From assembly GCA_033782935.1 (NCBI GenBank), contig JAWQEG010000488.1:868001-932000 (forward strand): a DNA stretch of 64,000 bases, given 5' to 3'. The notes below the pieces were generated by a model that saw nothing but the letters and a program-made list of their open reading frames with translations, did no database searches and was not told the DNA's origin. The DNA comes from Petrolisthes cinctipes. Taxonomy: Eukaryota; Arthropoda; Malacostraca; Decapoda; Porcellanidae. Below are positions 1-11,820 of this stretch, piece by piece (the stretch's first letter is position 1; each line of letters begins with the position of its first letter). Made by a program: the position numbers and the translations under genes.

Positions 1-677
1 TCGATCTTTTAGGTGCCCAAAAGTCGATATGTGCATGCATCTTCTGTACCCGTTTATATCTCAAATTCTGGCCCTAAACACCCGAAAATTCGATATTTTG
101 GGGTCCCAGAAGCGATCTGTACATGCCTACTCCGTGTTAGAGTATTTTCAAAATACATGCTCAAAACATACTAAAAATCTATCTTTTAGGTGCACAAAAG
201 TCGATATGTGCATGCATCTTCAGTACCCGTTTATATCTCAAATTCAGGCTCTAAACACCCTAAAATTCAATATTTTGGGGTCCCAGAAGCAATCTGTACA
301 TGCCTACTCAGTGTTAGACTATTTTCAAAATACAGGCCCAAAACATGCTGAAAATCGATATTTTAGATGCCCAAAGTCAATATGTGCATGTATCTTCTGT
401 ACCCGTTTATATCTCAAATTCAGGCTCAAAACACCCGAAAATTCAATATTTTGGGGTCCCAGAAGCAATCTGTACATGCCTACACAGTGCTAGAATATTT
501 TCAAAATATAGGCTAAAAATATGCTAAAAATCGACATTTTAGGTGCCAAAAAATCGATATCTCAAATTCAGTCCCAAAACACCCGAAAATTCGATATTTA
601 GAGGTCCCAGAAGGTATCTGTACATGCTTACTCCGTGTTAGAGTATTTTCAAAATACAGGCCAAAAACATACTGAAA
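1..677 (+). repeat. Left edge: A-A-B-C
   Basis: The window opens inside an A1 monomer; its first base is lost and it runs to 176. A second A (177) follows with no B or C between, then B2 (354) and Cy (530). The second A has tctatc for tcgatc, cataCTAAAA for catactgaaa and CCCTAAAA for cccgaaaa. The A-A join most likely reflects a crossover between an A1 and an A2 copy. Confidence 0.88.
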
Positions 678-989
678 ATCGATCTTTTAGGTGCACAAAA
701 GTCGATATGTGCATGCATCTTCTGTACCCGTTTATATCTCAAATTCTGGCCCTAAACACCCGAAAATTCGATATTTTGGGGTCCCAGAAGCGATCTGTAC
801 ATGCCTACTCCGTGTTAGAGTATTTTCAAAATTCAGGCCCAAAACATGCTGAAAATCGATATTTTTGGTGCCCAAAGTGAATATGTGCATGTATCTTCTG
901 TACCCGTTTATATCTCAAATTCAGGCTCAAAACACCCGAAAATTCAATATTTTGGGGTCCCAGAAGCAATCTGTACATGCCTACACAGT

Positions 990-2983
990 GCTAGAATATT
1001 TTCAAAATATAGGCTAAAAATATGCTAAAAATCGACATTTTAGGTGCCAAAAAATCGATATCTCAAATTCAGTCCCAAAACACCCGAAAATTCGATATTT
1101 AGAGGTCCCAGAAGGTATCTGTACATGCTTACTCCGTGTTAGAGTATTTTCAAAATACAGGCCAAAAACATACTGAAAATCGATCTTTTAGGTGCCCAAA
1201 AGTCGATATGTGCATGCATCTTCTGTACCCGTTTATATCTCAAATTCTGGCCCTAAACACCCGAAAATTCGATATTTTGGGGTCCCAGAAGCGATCTGTA
1301 CATGCCTACTCCGTGTTAGAGTATTTTCAAAATTCAGGCCCAAAACATGCTGAAAATCGATATTTTTGGTGCCCAAAGTCAATATGTGCATGTATCTTCT
1401 GTACCCGTTTATATCTCAAATTCAGGCTCAAAACACCCGAAAATTCAATATTTTGGGGTCCCAGAAGCAATCTGTACAGTGCTAGAATATTTTCAAAATA
1501 TAGGCTAAAAACATGCTAAAAATCGATCTTTTAGGTGCCAAAAAGTCGATATCTCAAATTCAGTCCCAAAACACCCGAAAATTCGATATTTAGGGGTCCC
1601 AGAAGCGATCTGTACATGCCTACTCCGTGTTAGAGTATTTTCAAAATACATGCTCAAAACATACTGAAAATCGATCTTTTAGGTGCACAAAAGTCGATAT
1701 GTGCATGCATCTTCAGTACCCGTTTATATCTCAAATTCAGGCTCAAAACACCAGAAAATTCGATATTTTGGGGTCCCAGAAGCGATCTGTACATGCCTAC
1801 TCCGTGTTAGAGTATTTTCAAAATTCAGGCCCAAAACATGCTGAAAATCGATATTTTTGGTGCCCAAAGTCAATATGTGCATGTATCTTCTGTACCCGTT
1901 TATATCTCAAATTCAGGCTCAAAACACCCAAAAATTCAATATTTTGGGGTCCTAGAAGCAATCTGTACATGCCTACTCAGTGCTAGAATATTTTCAAAAT
2001 ATAGGCTAAAAACATGCTAAAAATCGATCTTTTAGGTGCCAAAAAGTCGATATCTCAAATTCAGTCCCAAAACACCTGAAAATTCGATATTTAGAGGTCC
2101 CAGAAGGTATCTGTACATGCCTACTCCGTGTTAGAGTATTTTCAAAATACAGGCCAAAAACATACTGAAAATCGATCTTTTAGGTGCCCAAAAGTCGATA
2201 TGTGCATGCATCTTCAGTACCCGTTTATATCTCAAATTCTGGCCTTAAACACCCGAAAATTCGATATTTTGGGGTCCCAGAAGCGATCTGTACATGCCTA
2301 CTCCGTGTTAGAGTATTTTCAAAATTCAGGCCGAAAACATGCTGAAAATCGATATTTTTGGTGCTCAAAGTCAATATGTGCATGTATCTTCTGTACCCGT
2401 TTATATCTCAAATTCAGGCTCAAAACACCCGAAAATTCAATATTTTGGGGTCCCAGAAGCAATCTGTACATGCCTACTCAGTGCTAGAATATTTTCAAAA
2501 TATAGGTTAAAAACATGCTAAAAATCGATCTTTTATGTGCCAAAAAGTCGATATCTCAAATTCAGTCCCAAAACACCCGAAAATTCGATATTTAGGGGTC
2601 CCAGAAGCGATCTGTACATGCCTACTCCGTGTTAAAGTATTTTCAAAATACATGCTCAAAACATACTGAAAATCGATCTTTTAGGTGCACAAAAGTCGAT
2701 ATGTGCATGCATCTTCAGTACCCGTTTATATCTCAAATTCAGGCTCAAAACACCCGAAAATTCAATATTTTGGGGTCCCAGAAGCAATCTGTACATGCCT
2801 ACTCAGAGTTAGAGTATTTTCAAAATACAGGCCTAAAACATGCTGAAAATCGATATTTTAGATGCCCAAAGTCAATATGTGCATGTATCTTCTGTACCCG
2901 TTTATATCTCAAATTCAGGCTCAAAACACCCGAAAATTCAATATTTTGGGGTCCCAGAAGCAATCTGTACATGCCTACACAGT
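990..2983 (+). repeat. Tandem duplication D1, copy 1 (period 1,994 bp)
   Basis: Matches 2984-about 4960 base for base at an offset of 1,994 (491+501+501+501). Differences seen by eye are few: 1596 tttagggg against tttcgggg, 1740 ccagaaaa against cccgaaaa, 1952 cctagaag against cccagaag, 2212 cagtacc against ctgtacc, and tttatgtgcc against tttaggtgcc near 2537. That puts identity above 99%, so the event is recent relative to the HOR. Confidence 0.85.
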
Positions 2984-4960
2984 GCTAGAATATTTTCAAA
3001 ATATAGGCTAAAAATATGCTAAAAATCGACATTTTAGGTGCCAAAAAATCGATATCTCAAATTCAGTCCCAAAACACCCGAAAATTCGATATTTAGAGGT
3101 CCCAGAAGGTATCTGTACATGCTTACTCCGTGTTAGAGTATTTTCAAAATACAGGCCAAAAACATACTGAAAATCGATCTTTTAGGTGCCCAAAAGTCGA
3201 TATGTGCATGCATCTTCTGTACCCGTTTATATCTCAAATTCTGGCCCTAAACACCCGAAAATTCGATATTTTGGGGTCCCAGAAGCGATCTGTACATGCC
3301 TACTCCGTGTTAGAGTATTTTCAAAATTCAGGCCCAAAACATGCTGAAAATCGATATTTTTGGTGCCCAAAGTCAATATGTGCATGTATCTTCTGTACCC
3401 GTTTATATCTCAAATTCAGGCTCAAAACACCCGAAAATTCAATATTTTGGGGTCCCAGAAGCAATCTGTACAGTGCTAGAATATTTTCAAAATATAGGCT
3501 AAAAACATGCTAAAAATCGATCTTTTAGGTGCCAAAAAGTCGATATCTCAAATTCAGTCCCAAAACACCCGAAAATTCGATATTTCGGGGTCCCAGAAGC
3601 GATCTGTACATGCCTACTCCGTGTTAGAGTATTTTCAAAATACATGCTCAAAACATACTGAAAATCGATCTTTTAGGTGCACAAAAGTCGATATGTGCAT
3701 GCATCTTCAGTACCCGTTTATATCTCAAATTCAGGCTCAAAACACCCGAAAATTCGATATTTTGGGGTCCCAGAAGCGATCTGTACATGCCTACTCCGTG
3801 TTAGAGTATTTTCAAAATTCAGGCCCAAAACATGCTGAAAATCGATATTTTTGGTGCCCAAAGTCAATATGTGCATGTATCTTCTGTACCCGTTTATATC
3901 TCAAATTCAGGCTCAAAACACCCAAAAATTCAATATTTTGGGGTCCCAGAAGCAATCTGTACATGCCTACTCAGTGCTAGAATATTTTCAAAATATAGGC
4001 TAAAAACATGCTAAAAATCGATCTTTTAGGTGCCAAAAAGTCGATATCTCAAATTCAGTCCCAAAACACCTGAAAATTCGATATTTAGAGGTCCCAGAAG
4101 GTATCTGTACATACCTACTCCGTGTTAGAGTATTTTCAAAATACAGGCCAAAAACATACTGAAAATCGATCTTTTAGGTGCCCAAAAGTCGATATGTGCA
4201 TGCATCTTCTGTACCCGTTTATATCTCAAATTCTGGCCTTAAACACCCGAAAATTCGATATTTTGGGGTCCCAGAAGCGATCTGTACATGCCTACTCCGT
4301 GTTAGAGTATTTTCAAAATTCAGGCCGAAAACATGCTGAAAATCGATATTTTTGGTGCTCAAAGTCAATATGTTCATGTATCTTCTGTACCCGTTTATAT
4401 CTCAAATTCAGGCTCAAAACACCCGAAAATTCAATATTTTGGGGTCCCAGAAGCAATCTGTACATGCCTACTCAGTGCTAGAATATTTTCAAAATATAGG
4501 TTAAAAACATGCTAAAAATCGATCTTTTAGGTGCCAAAAAGTCGATATCTCAAATTCAGTCCCAAAACACCCGAAAATTCGATATTTAGGGGTCCCAGAA
4601 GCGATCTGTACATGCCTACTCCGTGTTAAAGTATTTTCAAAATACATGCTCAAAACATACTGAAAATCGATCTTTTAGGTGCACAAAAGTCGATATGTGC
4701 ATGCATCTTCAGTACCCGTTTATATCTCAAATTCAGGCTCAAAACACCCGAAAATTCAATATTTTGGGGTCCCAGAAGCAATCTGTACATGCCTACTCAG
4801 AGTTAGAGTATTTTCAAAATACAGGCCTAAAACATGCTGAAAATCGATATTTTAGATGCCCAAAGTCAATATGTGCATGTATCTTCTGTACCCGTTTATA
4901 TCTCAAATTCAGGCTCAAAACACCCGAAAATTCAATATTTTGGGGTCCCAGAAGCAATCT
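2984..4960 (+). repeat. Tandem duplication D1, copy 2
   Basis: Second copy of 990-2983. Private changes include acatacctac for acatgcctac near 4112 and tgttcatg for tgtgcatg near 4372. The match ends near 4960, where this copy has gtacagtgctag (10-bp deletion) while copy 1 has the full acatgcctacacagtg. Confidence 0.85.
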
Positions 4961-5156
4961 GTACAGTGCTAGAATATTTTCAAAATATAGGCTAAAAACA
5001 TGCTAAAAATCGAAATTTTAGGTGCCAAAAAATCGATATCACAAATTCAGTCCCAAAACACCCGAAAATTCGATATTTAGAGGTCCCAGAAGGTATCTGT
5101 ACATGCCTACTCCGGGTTAGAGTATTTTCAAAATACAAGCCAAAAACATACTGAAA

Positions 5157-5833
5157 ATCGATCTTTTAGGTGCACAAAAGTCGATATGTGCATGCATCTT
5201 CTGTACCCGTTTATATCTCAAATTCTGGCCCTAAACACCCGAAAATTCGATATTTTGGGGTCCCAGAAGCGATCTGTACATGCCTACTCCGTGTTAGAGT
5301 ATTTTCAAAATACAGGCCAAAAACATGCTGAAAATCGATATTTTTGGTGCCCAAAGTCAATATGTGCATGTATCTTCTGTACCCGTTTATATCTCAAATT
5401 CAGGCTCAAAACACCCGAAAATTCAATATTTTGGGGTCCCAGAAGCAATCTGTAAATGCCTACTCAGTGTTAGAGTATTTTCAAAATACAGGCCCAAAAC
5501 ATGCTGAAAATCGATATTTTAGATGCCCAAAGTCAATATGTGCATGTATCTTCTGTACCCGTTTATATCTCAAATTCAGGCTCAAAACACCCGAAAATTC
5601 AATACTTTGGGGTCCCAGTAGCAATTTGTACATGCCTACACAGTGCTAGAATATTTTCAAAATATAGGCTAAAAACATGCTAAAAATCGACATTTTAGGT
5701 ACCAAAAAATCGATATCTCAAATTCAGTCCCAAAACACCCCAAAATTTGATTTTTAGAGGTCTCAGAAGGTATCTGTACATGCCTACTCCGTGTTAGAGT
5801 ATTTTCAAAATACATGCTCAAAACATACAGAAA
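5157..5833 (+). repeat. Expanded unit A-B-B-C (677 bp)
   Basis: A 5157, B1 5334, B2 5510, C 5686. One B monomer (176 bp) is added to a 501-bp trimer. The join between the B monomers uses the dyad form gtattttcaaaatac and the lead caggcccaaaacatgctg normally found before B2 after A2. So the first B has acquired an A2-like end by exchange within its second half. Confidence 0.9.
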
Positions 5834-8829
5834 ATCGATCTTTTAGGTGCACAAAAGTCGATATGTGCATGCATCTTCAGTACCCGTTTATATCTCAAAT
5901 TCAGGCTCAAAACACCCGAAAATTCAATATTTTGGGGTCCCAGAAGCAATCTGTACATGCCTACTCAGTGTTAGAGTATTTTCAAAATACAGGCCCAAAA
6001 CATGCTGAAAATCGATATTTTAGATGCCCAAAGTCAATATGTGCATGTATCTTCTGTACCCGTTTATATCTCAAATTCAGGCTCAAAACACCCGAAAATT
6101 CAATATTTTAGGGTCCCAAAAGCAATCTGTACATGCCTACACAGTGCTGGAATATTTTCAAAATATAGGCTAAAAACATGCTAAAAATCGACATTTTAGG
6201 TGCCAAAAAATCGATATCTCAAATTCAGTCCCAAAACACCCGAAAATTCGATATGTAGGGGTCCCAGAAGCGATCTGTACATGCCTACTCCGTGTTAGAG
6301 TATTTTCAAAATACAGACCATAAACATACTGAAAATCGATCTTTTAGGTGCCCAAAAGTCGATATGTGCATGCATCTTCTGTACCCGTTTATATCTCAAA
6401 TTCTGGCCCTAAACACCCGAAAATTCGATATTTTGAGGTCCCAGAAGCGATCTGTACATGCCTACTCCGTGTTAGAGTATTTTCAAAATTCAGGCCCAAA
6501 ACATGCTGAAAATCGATATTTTTGGTGCCCAAAGTCAATATGTGCATTTATCTTCTGTAGCCGTTTATATCTCAAATTCAGGCTCAAAACACCCGAAAAT
6601 TCAATATTTTGGGGTCCCAGAAGCAATCTGTACATGCCTACTCAGTGCTAGAATATTTTCAAAATATAGGCTAAAAACATGCTAAAAATCGATCTTTTAG
6701 GTGCCAAAAAGTCATTATCTCAAATTCAGTCCCAAAACACCCGAAAATTCGATATTTAGGGGTCCCAGAAGCGATCTGTACATGAATACTCCGTGTTAGA
6801 GTATTTTCAAAATACATGCTCAAAACATACTGAAAATCGATCTTTTAGGTGCACAAAAGTCGATATGTGCATGCATCTTCAGTACCCGTTTATATCTCAA
6901 ATTCAGGCTCAAAAAACCCGAAAATTCAATATTTTGGGTTCCCAGAAGCAATCTGTACATGCCTACTCAGTGTTAGAGTATTTTCAAAATACAGGCCCAA
7001 AACATGCTGAAAATCGATATTTTAGATGCCCAAAGTCAATATGTGCATGTATCTTCTGTACCCGTTTATATCTCAAATTCAGGCTCAAAACACCCGAAAA
7101 TTCAATATTTTGGGGTCCCAGAAGCAATCTGTACATGCCTACTCAGTGCTAGAATATTTTCAAAATATAGGCTAAAAACATGCTAAAAATCGATCTTTTA
7201 GGTGCCAAAAAGTCGATATCTCAAATTCAGTCCCAAAACACCCGAAAATTCGATATTTAGAGGTCCCAGAAGGTATCTGTACATGCCTACTCCGTGTTAG
7301 AGTATTTTCAAAATACATGCTCAAATCATACTGAAAATCGATCTTTTAGGTGCACAAAAGTCAATATGTGCATGCATCTTCAGTACCAGTTTATATCTAA
7401 AATTCAGGCTCAAAACACCCGAAAATTCGATATTTTGGGGTCCCAGAAGCAATCTGTACATGCCTACTCAGTGTTAGAGTATTTTCAAAATACAGGCCCA
7501 AAACATGCTGAAAATCGATATTTTAGATGCCCAAAGTCAATATGTGCATGTATCTTCTGTACCCGTTTATATCTCAAATTCAGGCTCAAAACACCCGAAA
7601 ATTCAATATTTTGGGGTCCCAAAAGCAATCTGTACATGCCTACACAGTGCTAGAATATTTTCAAAATATAGGCTAAAAATATGCTAAAAATCGACATTTT
7701 AGGTGCCAAAAAATCGATATCTCAAATTCAGTCCCAAAACGCCCGAAAATTCGATATTTAGAGGTCCCAGAAGGTATCTGTACATGCTTACTCCGTGTTA
7801 GAGTATTTTCAAAATACAGGCCAAAAACATACTGAAAATCGATCTTTTAGGTGCCCAAAAGTCGATATGTGCATGCATCTTCTGTATCCGTTTATATCTC
7901 AAATTCTGGCCCTAAACACCCGAAAATTCGATATTTTGGGGTCCCAGAAGCGATCTGTACATGCCTACTCCGTGTTAGAGTATTTTCAAAATTCAGGCCC
8001 AAAACATGCTGAAAATCGATATTTTTGGAGCCCAAAGTCAATATTTGCATGTATCTTCTGTACCCGTTTATATCTCAAATTCATGCTCAAAACACCCGAA
8101 AATTCAATATTTTGGGGTCCCAGAAGCAATCTGTACAGTGCTAGAATATTTTCAAAATATAGGCTAAAAACATGCTAAAAATCGATCTTTTAGGTGCCAA
8201 AAAGTCGATATCTCAAATTCAGTCCCAAAACACCCGAAAATTCGATATTTAGGGGTCCCAGAAGCGATCTGTACATGCCTACTCAGTGTTAGAGTATTTT
8301 CAAAATACATGCTGAAAACATACTGAAAATCGATCTTTTAGGTGCACAAAAGTCGATATGTGCATGCATCTTCAGTACCCGTTTATATCTCAAATTCATG
8401 CTCAAAACACCCGAAAATTCGATATTTTGGGGTCCCAGAAGCGATCTGTACATGCCTACTTCGTGTTAGAGTATTTTCAAAATTCAGGCCCAAAACATGC
8501 TGAAAATCGATATTTTTGGTGCCCAAAGTCAATATGTGCATGTATCTTCTGTACCCGTTTATATCTCAAATTCAGGCTCAAAACACCCAAAAATTCAATA
8601 TTTTGGGGTCCCAAAAGCAATCTGTACATGCCTACACAGTGCTAGAATATTTTCAAAATATAGGCTAAAAACATGCTAAAAATCGATCTTTTAGGTGCCA
8701 AAAAGTCGATATCTCAAATTCAGTCCCAAAACACCCGAAAATTCGATATTTAGAGGTCCCAGAAGGTATCTGTACATGCCTACTCCGTGTTAGAGTATTT
8801 TCAAAATACATGCTCAAAACATACTGAAA
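5834..8829 (+). repeat. Trimer domain, six A-B-C units
   Basis: A starts are at 5834, 6335, 6836, 7337, 7838 and 8329. The first four trimers and the last are 501 bp, so B is undeleted; the 7838 trimer is 491 bp with the 10-bp deletion near 8136. Private variants: aaaaaacccg near 6912, gtaccagttt near 7385, ttttggagccc near 8027 and caatatttgcatg near 8040. Confidence 0.9.
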
Positions 8830-9072
8830 ATCGATCTTTTAGGTGCACAAAAGTCAATATGTGCATGCATCTTCAGTACCAGTTTATATCTCAAATTCAG
8901 GCTCAAAACACCCGAAAATTCAATATTTTGGGGTCCCAGAAGCAATCTGTACATGCCTACTCAGTGTTAGAGTATTTTCAAAATACAGGCCCAAAACATG
9001 CTGAAAATCGATATTTTAGATGCCCAAAGTCAATATGTGCATGTATCTTCTGTACCCGTTTACATCTCAAAT
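7905..9072 (+). repeat. Tandem duplication D2, copy 1 (period 1,168 bp)
   Basis: Matches 9073-about 9845 at an offset of 1,168 = 491+501+176. Both copies share unusual variants: ttttggagccc (8027/9195), catgctgaaaacatactg (8308/9476), caaattcatgctc (8393/9561) and cctacttcgtg (8456/9624). Confidence 0.83.
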
Positions 9073-9496
9073 TCTGGCCCTAAACACCCGAAAATTCGAT
9101 ATTTTGGGGTCCCAGAAGCGATCTGTACATGCCTACTCCGTGTTAGAGTATTTTCAAAATTCAGGCCCAAAACATGCTGAAAATCGATATTTTTGGAGCC
9201 CAAAGTCAATATGTGCATGTATCTTCTGTACCCGTTTATATCTCAAATTCAGGCTCAAAACACCCGAAAATTCAATATTTTGGGGTCCCAGAAGCAATCT
9301 GTACAGTGCTAGAATATTTTCAAAATATAGGCTAAAAACATGCTAAAAATCGATCTTTTAGGTGCCAAAAAGTCGATATCTCAAATTCAGTCCCAAAACA
9401 CCCGAACATTCGATATTTAGGGGTCCCAGAAGCGATCTGTACATGCCTACTCAGTGTTAGAGTATTTTCAAAATACATGCTGAAAACATACTGAAA
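8830..9496 (+). repeat. Unit A-B-B-C carrying the D2 breakpoint (667 bp)
   Basis: A 8830, B 9007, B1 9183, C 9349; lengths 177, 176, 166, 148. The B at 9007 is a hybrid: B2 up to cccgtttacatctcaaatt, then the A1 signature. This explains why two B monomers are adjacent here. Confidence 0.88.
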
Positions 9497-9845
9497 ATCG
9501 ATCTTTTAGGTGCACAAAAGTCGATATGTGCATGCATCTTCAGTACCCGTTTATATCTCAAATTCATGCTCAAAACACCCGAAAATTCGATATTTTGGGG
9601 TCCCAGAAGCGATCTGTACATGCCTACTTCGTGTTAGAGTATTTTCAAAATTCAGGCCCAAAACATGCTGAAAATCGATATTTTTGGTGCCCAAAGTCAA
9701 TATGTGCATGTATCTTCTGTACCCGTTTATATCTCAAATTCAGGCTCAAAACACCCAAAAATTCAATATTTTGGGGTCCCAAAAGCAATCTGTACATGCC
9801 TACACAGTGCTAGAATATTTTCAAAATATAGGCTAAAAACATGCT
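9073..9845 (+). repeat. Tandem duplication D2, copy 2 (shortened)
   Basis: Begins inside the monomer at 9007, where a B2 first half joins an A1-type second half (ctggccctaaac) near 9062-9075. It ends near 9845, where copy 1 continues into a Cx and this copy into a Cy. Private change: cccgaacattcg near 9404. Confidence 0.8.
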
Positions 9846-10999
9846 AAAAATCGACATTTTAGGTGCCAAAAAATCGATATCTCAAATTCAGTCCCAAAAC
9901 ACCCGAAAATTCGATATGTAGGGGTCCCAGAAGCGATCTGTACATGCCTACTCCGTGTTAGAGTATTTTCAAAATACATGCTCAAAACATACTAAAAATC
10001 GATCTTTTAGGTGCAAAAAAGTCGATATGTGCATGCATCTTCAGTACCCGTTTATATCTCAAATTCAGGCTCAAAACACCGGAAAATTCAATATTTTGGG
10101 GTCCCAGAAGCAATCTGTACATGCCTACTCAGTGTTAGAGTATTTTCAAAATACAGGCCCAAAACATGCTGAAAATCGATATTTTAGATGCCCAAAGTCA
10201 ATATGTGCATGTATCTTCTGTACCCGTTTATATCTCAAATTCAGGCTAAAAACACCCGAAAATTCAATATTTTGGGGTCCCAGAAGCAATCTGTACATGC
10301 CTACACAGTGCTAGAATATTTTCAAAATATAGGCTAAAAACATGCTAAAAATCGACATTTTAGGTGCCAAAAAATCGATATCTCAAATTCAGTCCCAAAA
10401 CACCAGAAAATTCGATATTTAGAGGTCCCAGAAGGTATCTGTACATGCCTACTCCGTGTTAGAGCATTTTCAAAATACAGGCCAAAAACATACTGAAAAT
10501 CGATCTTTTAGGTGCAAAAAAGTCGATATGTACATGCATCTTCTGTATCCGTTTATATCTCAAATTCTGGCCCTAAACAACCGAAAATTCGATATTTTTG
10601 GGTCCCAGAAGCGATCTGTACATGCCTACTCCGTGTTAGAGTATTTTCAAAATTCAGGCCCAAAACATGCTGAAAATCGATATTTTTGGTGCCCAAAGTC
10701 AATATGTGCATGTATCTTCTGTACCCGTTTATATCTCAAATTCAGGCTCAAAACACCCGAAAATTCAATATTTTTGGGTCCCAGGAGCAATCTGTATAAG
10801 CCTACACAGTGCTAGAATACTTTCAAAATATAGGCTAAAAACATGCTAAAAATCGACATTTTAGGTGCCAAAAAATCGATATCTCAAATTCAGTCCCAAA
10901 ACACCCGAAAATTCGATATTTAGAGGTCCCAGAAGGTATCTGTACATGCCTACTCCGTGTTAGAGTATTTTCAAAATACAGGCCAAAAACATACTGAAA
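9497..10999 (+). repeat. Trimer domain, three 501-bp A-B-C units
   Basis: A starts are at 9497, 9998 and 10499, all with undeleted B. The A at 10499 has gtgcaaaaaagtcgatatgta, and the B at 10676 has gatttttgggtcccagg-type changes and tataagcctac in its second half. These are more decayed than neighbours. Confidence 0.88.
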
Positions 11000-11389
11000 A
11001 TCGATCTTTTAGGTGCCCAAAAGTCGATATGTGCATGCATCTTCTGTACCCGTTTATATCTCAAATTCAGGCTCAAAACACCCGAAAATTCAATATTTTT
11101 GGGTCCCAGAAGCAATCTGTACATCTCAGTGCTAGAATATTTTCAAAATATAGGCTAAAAACATGCTAAAAATCGATCTTTTAGGTGCCAAAAAGTCGAT
11201 ATCTCAAATTCAGTCCCAAAACACCCGAAAATTCGATATTTAGGGGTTCCAGAAGCGATCTGTACATGCCTACTCCGTGTTAGAGTATTTTCAAAATACA
11301 TGCTCAAAACATACTGAAAATCGATCTTTTAGGTGCACAAAAGTCGATATGTGCATGCATCTTCAGTACCCGTTTATATCTCAAATTCA

Positions 11390-11477
11390 GGCTCAAAACA
11401 CCCGAAAATTCAATATTTTGGGGTCCCAGAAGCAATCTGTACATGCCTACTCAGTGTTAGAGTATTTTCAAAATACA
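11390..11477 (+). repeat. 88-bp half-unit h2 (second half of an A2 monomer)
   Basis: Runs from ggctcaaaac to caaaataca and is exactly 88 bp. It aligns without a gap to the next 88 bp (11478-11565). Shared blocks are caaaaca near position 5, aa.att.aatatttt around 17-30, ccca near 36, caat.tgt near 44 and ctgta/cagtg near 63. It ends in the perfect dyad at 11462-11476. Confidence 0.85.
11462..11476. repeat. Short perfect dyad gtattttcaaaatac (7+1+7)
   Basis: Seven-base arms around a single c, at the end of half-unit h2. This form recurs at A2-to-B2 and C-to-A junctions throughout the array. At A1-to-B1 junctions the right arm reads aaaattc, which breaks one pair (for example 820-834). Confidence 0.8.
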
Positions 11478-11565
11478 GGCCCAAAACATGCTGAAAATCG
11501 ATATTTTAGATGCCCAAAGTCAATATGTGCATGTATCTTCTGTACCCGTTTATATCTCAAATTCA
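11478..11565 (+). repeat. 88-bp half-unit h1 (first half of the following B2 monomer)
   Basis: Runs from ggcccaaaac to caaattca, 88 bp. A position-by-position hand alignment to h2 (11390-11477) gives 56 identical and 32 different bases, 64% identity with no gaps. The 176-bp monomer is therefore an ancestral duplication of an 88-bp unit. The 29-bp C deletion falls in this half, leaving 60 of the 89 bp it has in A. Confidence 0.85.
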
Positions 11566-11637
11566 GGCTCAAAACACCCGAAAATTCAATATTTTGGGGG
11601 CCCAGAAGCAATCTGTACATGCCTACACAGTGCTAGA

Positions 11638-11652
11638 ATATTTTCAAAATAT
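11638..11652. repeat. Dyad atattttcaaaatat at the B-to-C junction
   Basis: Same position in the monomer as the dyad at 11462-11476, but both outer bases have changed (g to a on the left, c to t on the right), so the 7-bp arms still pair. This form is shared by B monomers that precede C. Confidence 0.8.
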
Positions 11653-11820
11653 AGGCTAAAAACATGCTAAAAATCGACATTTTAGGTGCCAAAAAATCGA
11701 TATCTCAAATTCAATCCCAAAACACCCGAAAATTCGATATTTAGAGGTCCCAGAAGGTATCTGTACATTCCTACTCCGTGTTAGAGTATTTTCAAAATAC
11801 AGGCCAAAAACATACTGAAA

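Larger units (their letters stand above)
678..5156 (+). repeat. Regular trimer domain, nine A-B-C units
   Basis: A starts are at 678, 1179, 1670, 2171, 2672, 3173, 3664, 4165 and 4666. Trimer lengths are 501 or 491 bp; the 491-bp ones have a B with the 10-bp deletion (near 1477, 3471, 4965). From 2171 onward flavours 1 and 2 alternate. A few monomers are intermediate: the A at 1670 starts as A2 and ends as A1, and the C at 2023 has a Cx start and a Cy end, indicating conversion or crossover inside monomers. Confidence 0.92.
11000..11820 (+). repeat. A-C dimer followed by A-B-C
   Basis: The A at 11000 is 172 bp: five bases are missing at gtacatctcagtgc near 11120. It leads directly into the C at 11172 with no B. 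A normal trimer follows (A2 11320, B2 11497, Cy 11673). The A at 11000 begins as A1 and ends as a B-type second half, so the missing B is explained by a crossover between A and B second halves. Confidence 0.88.
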
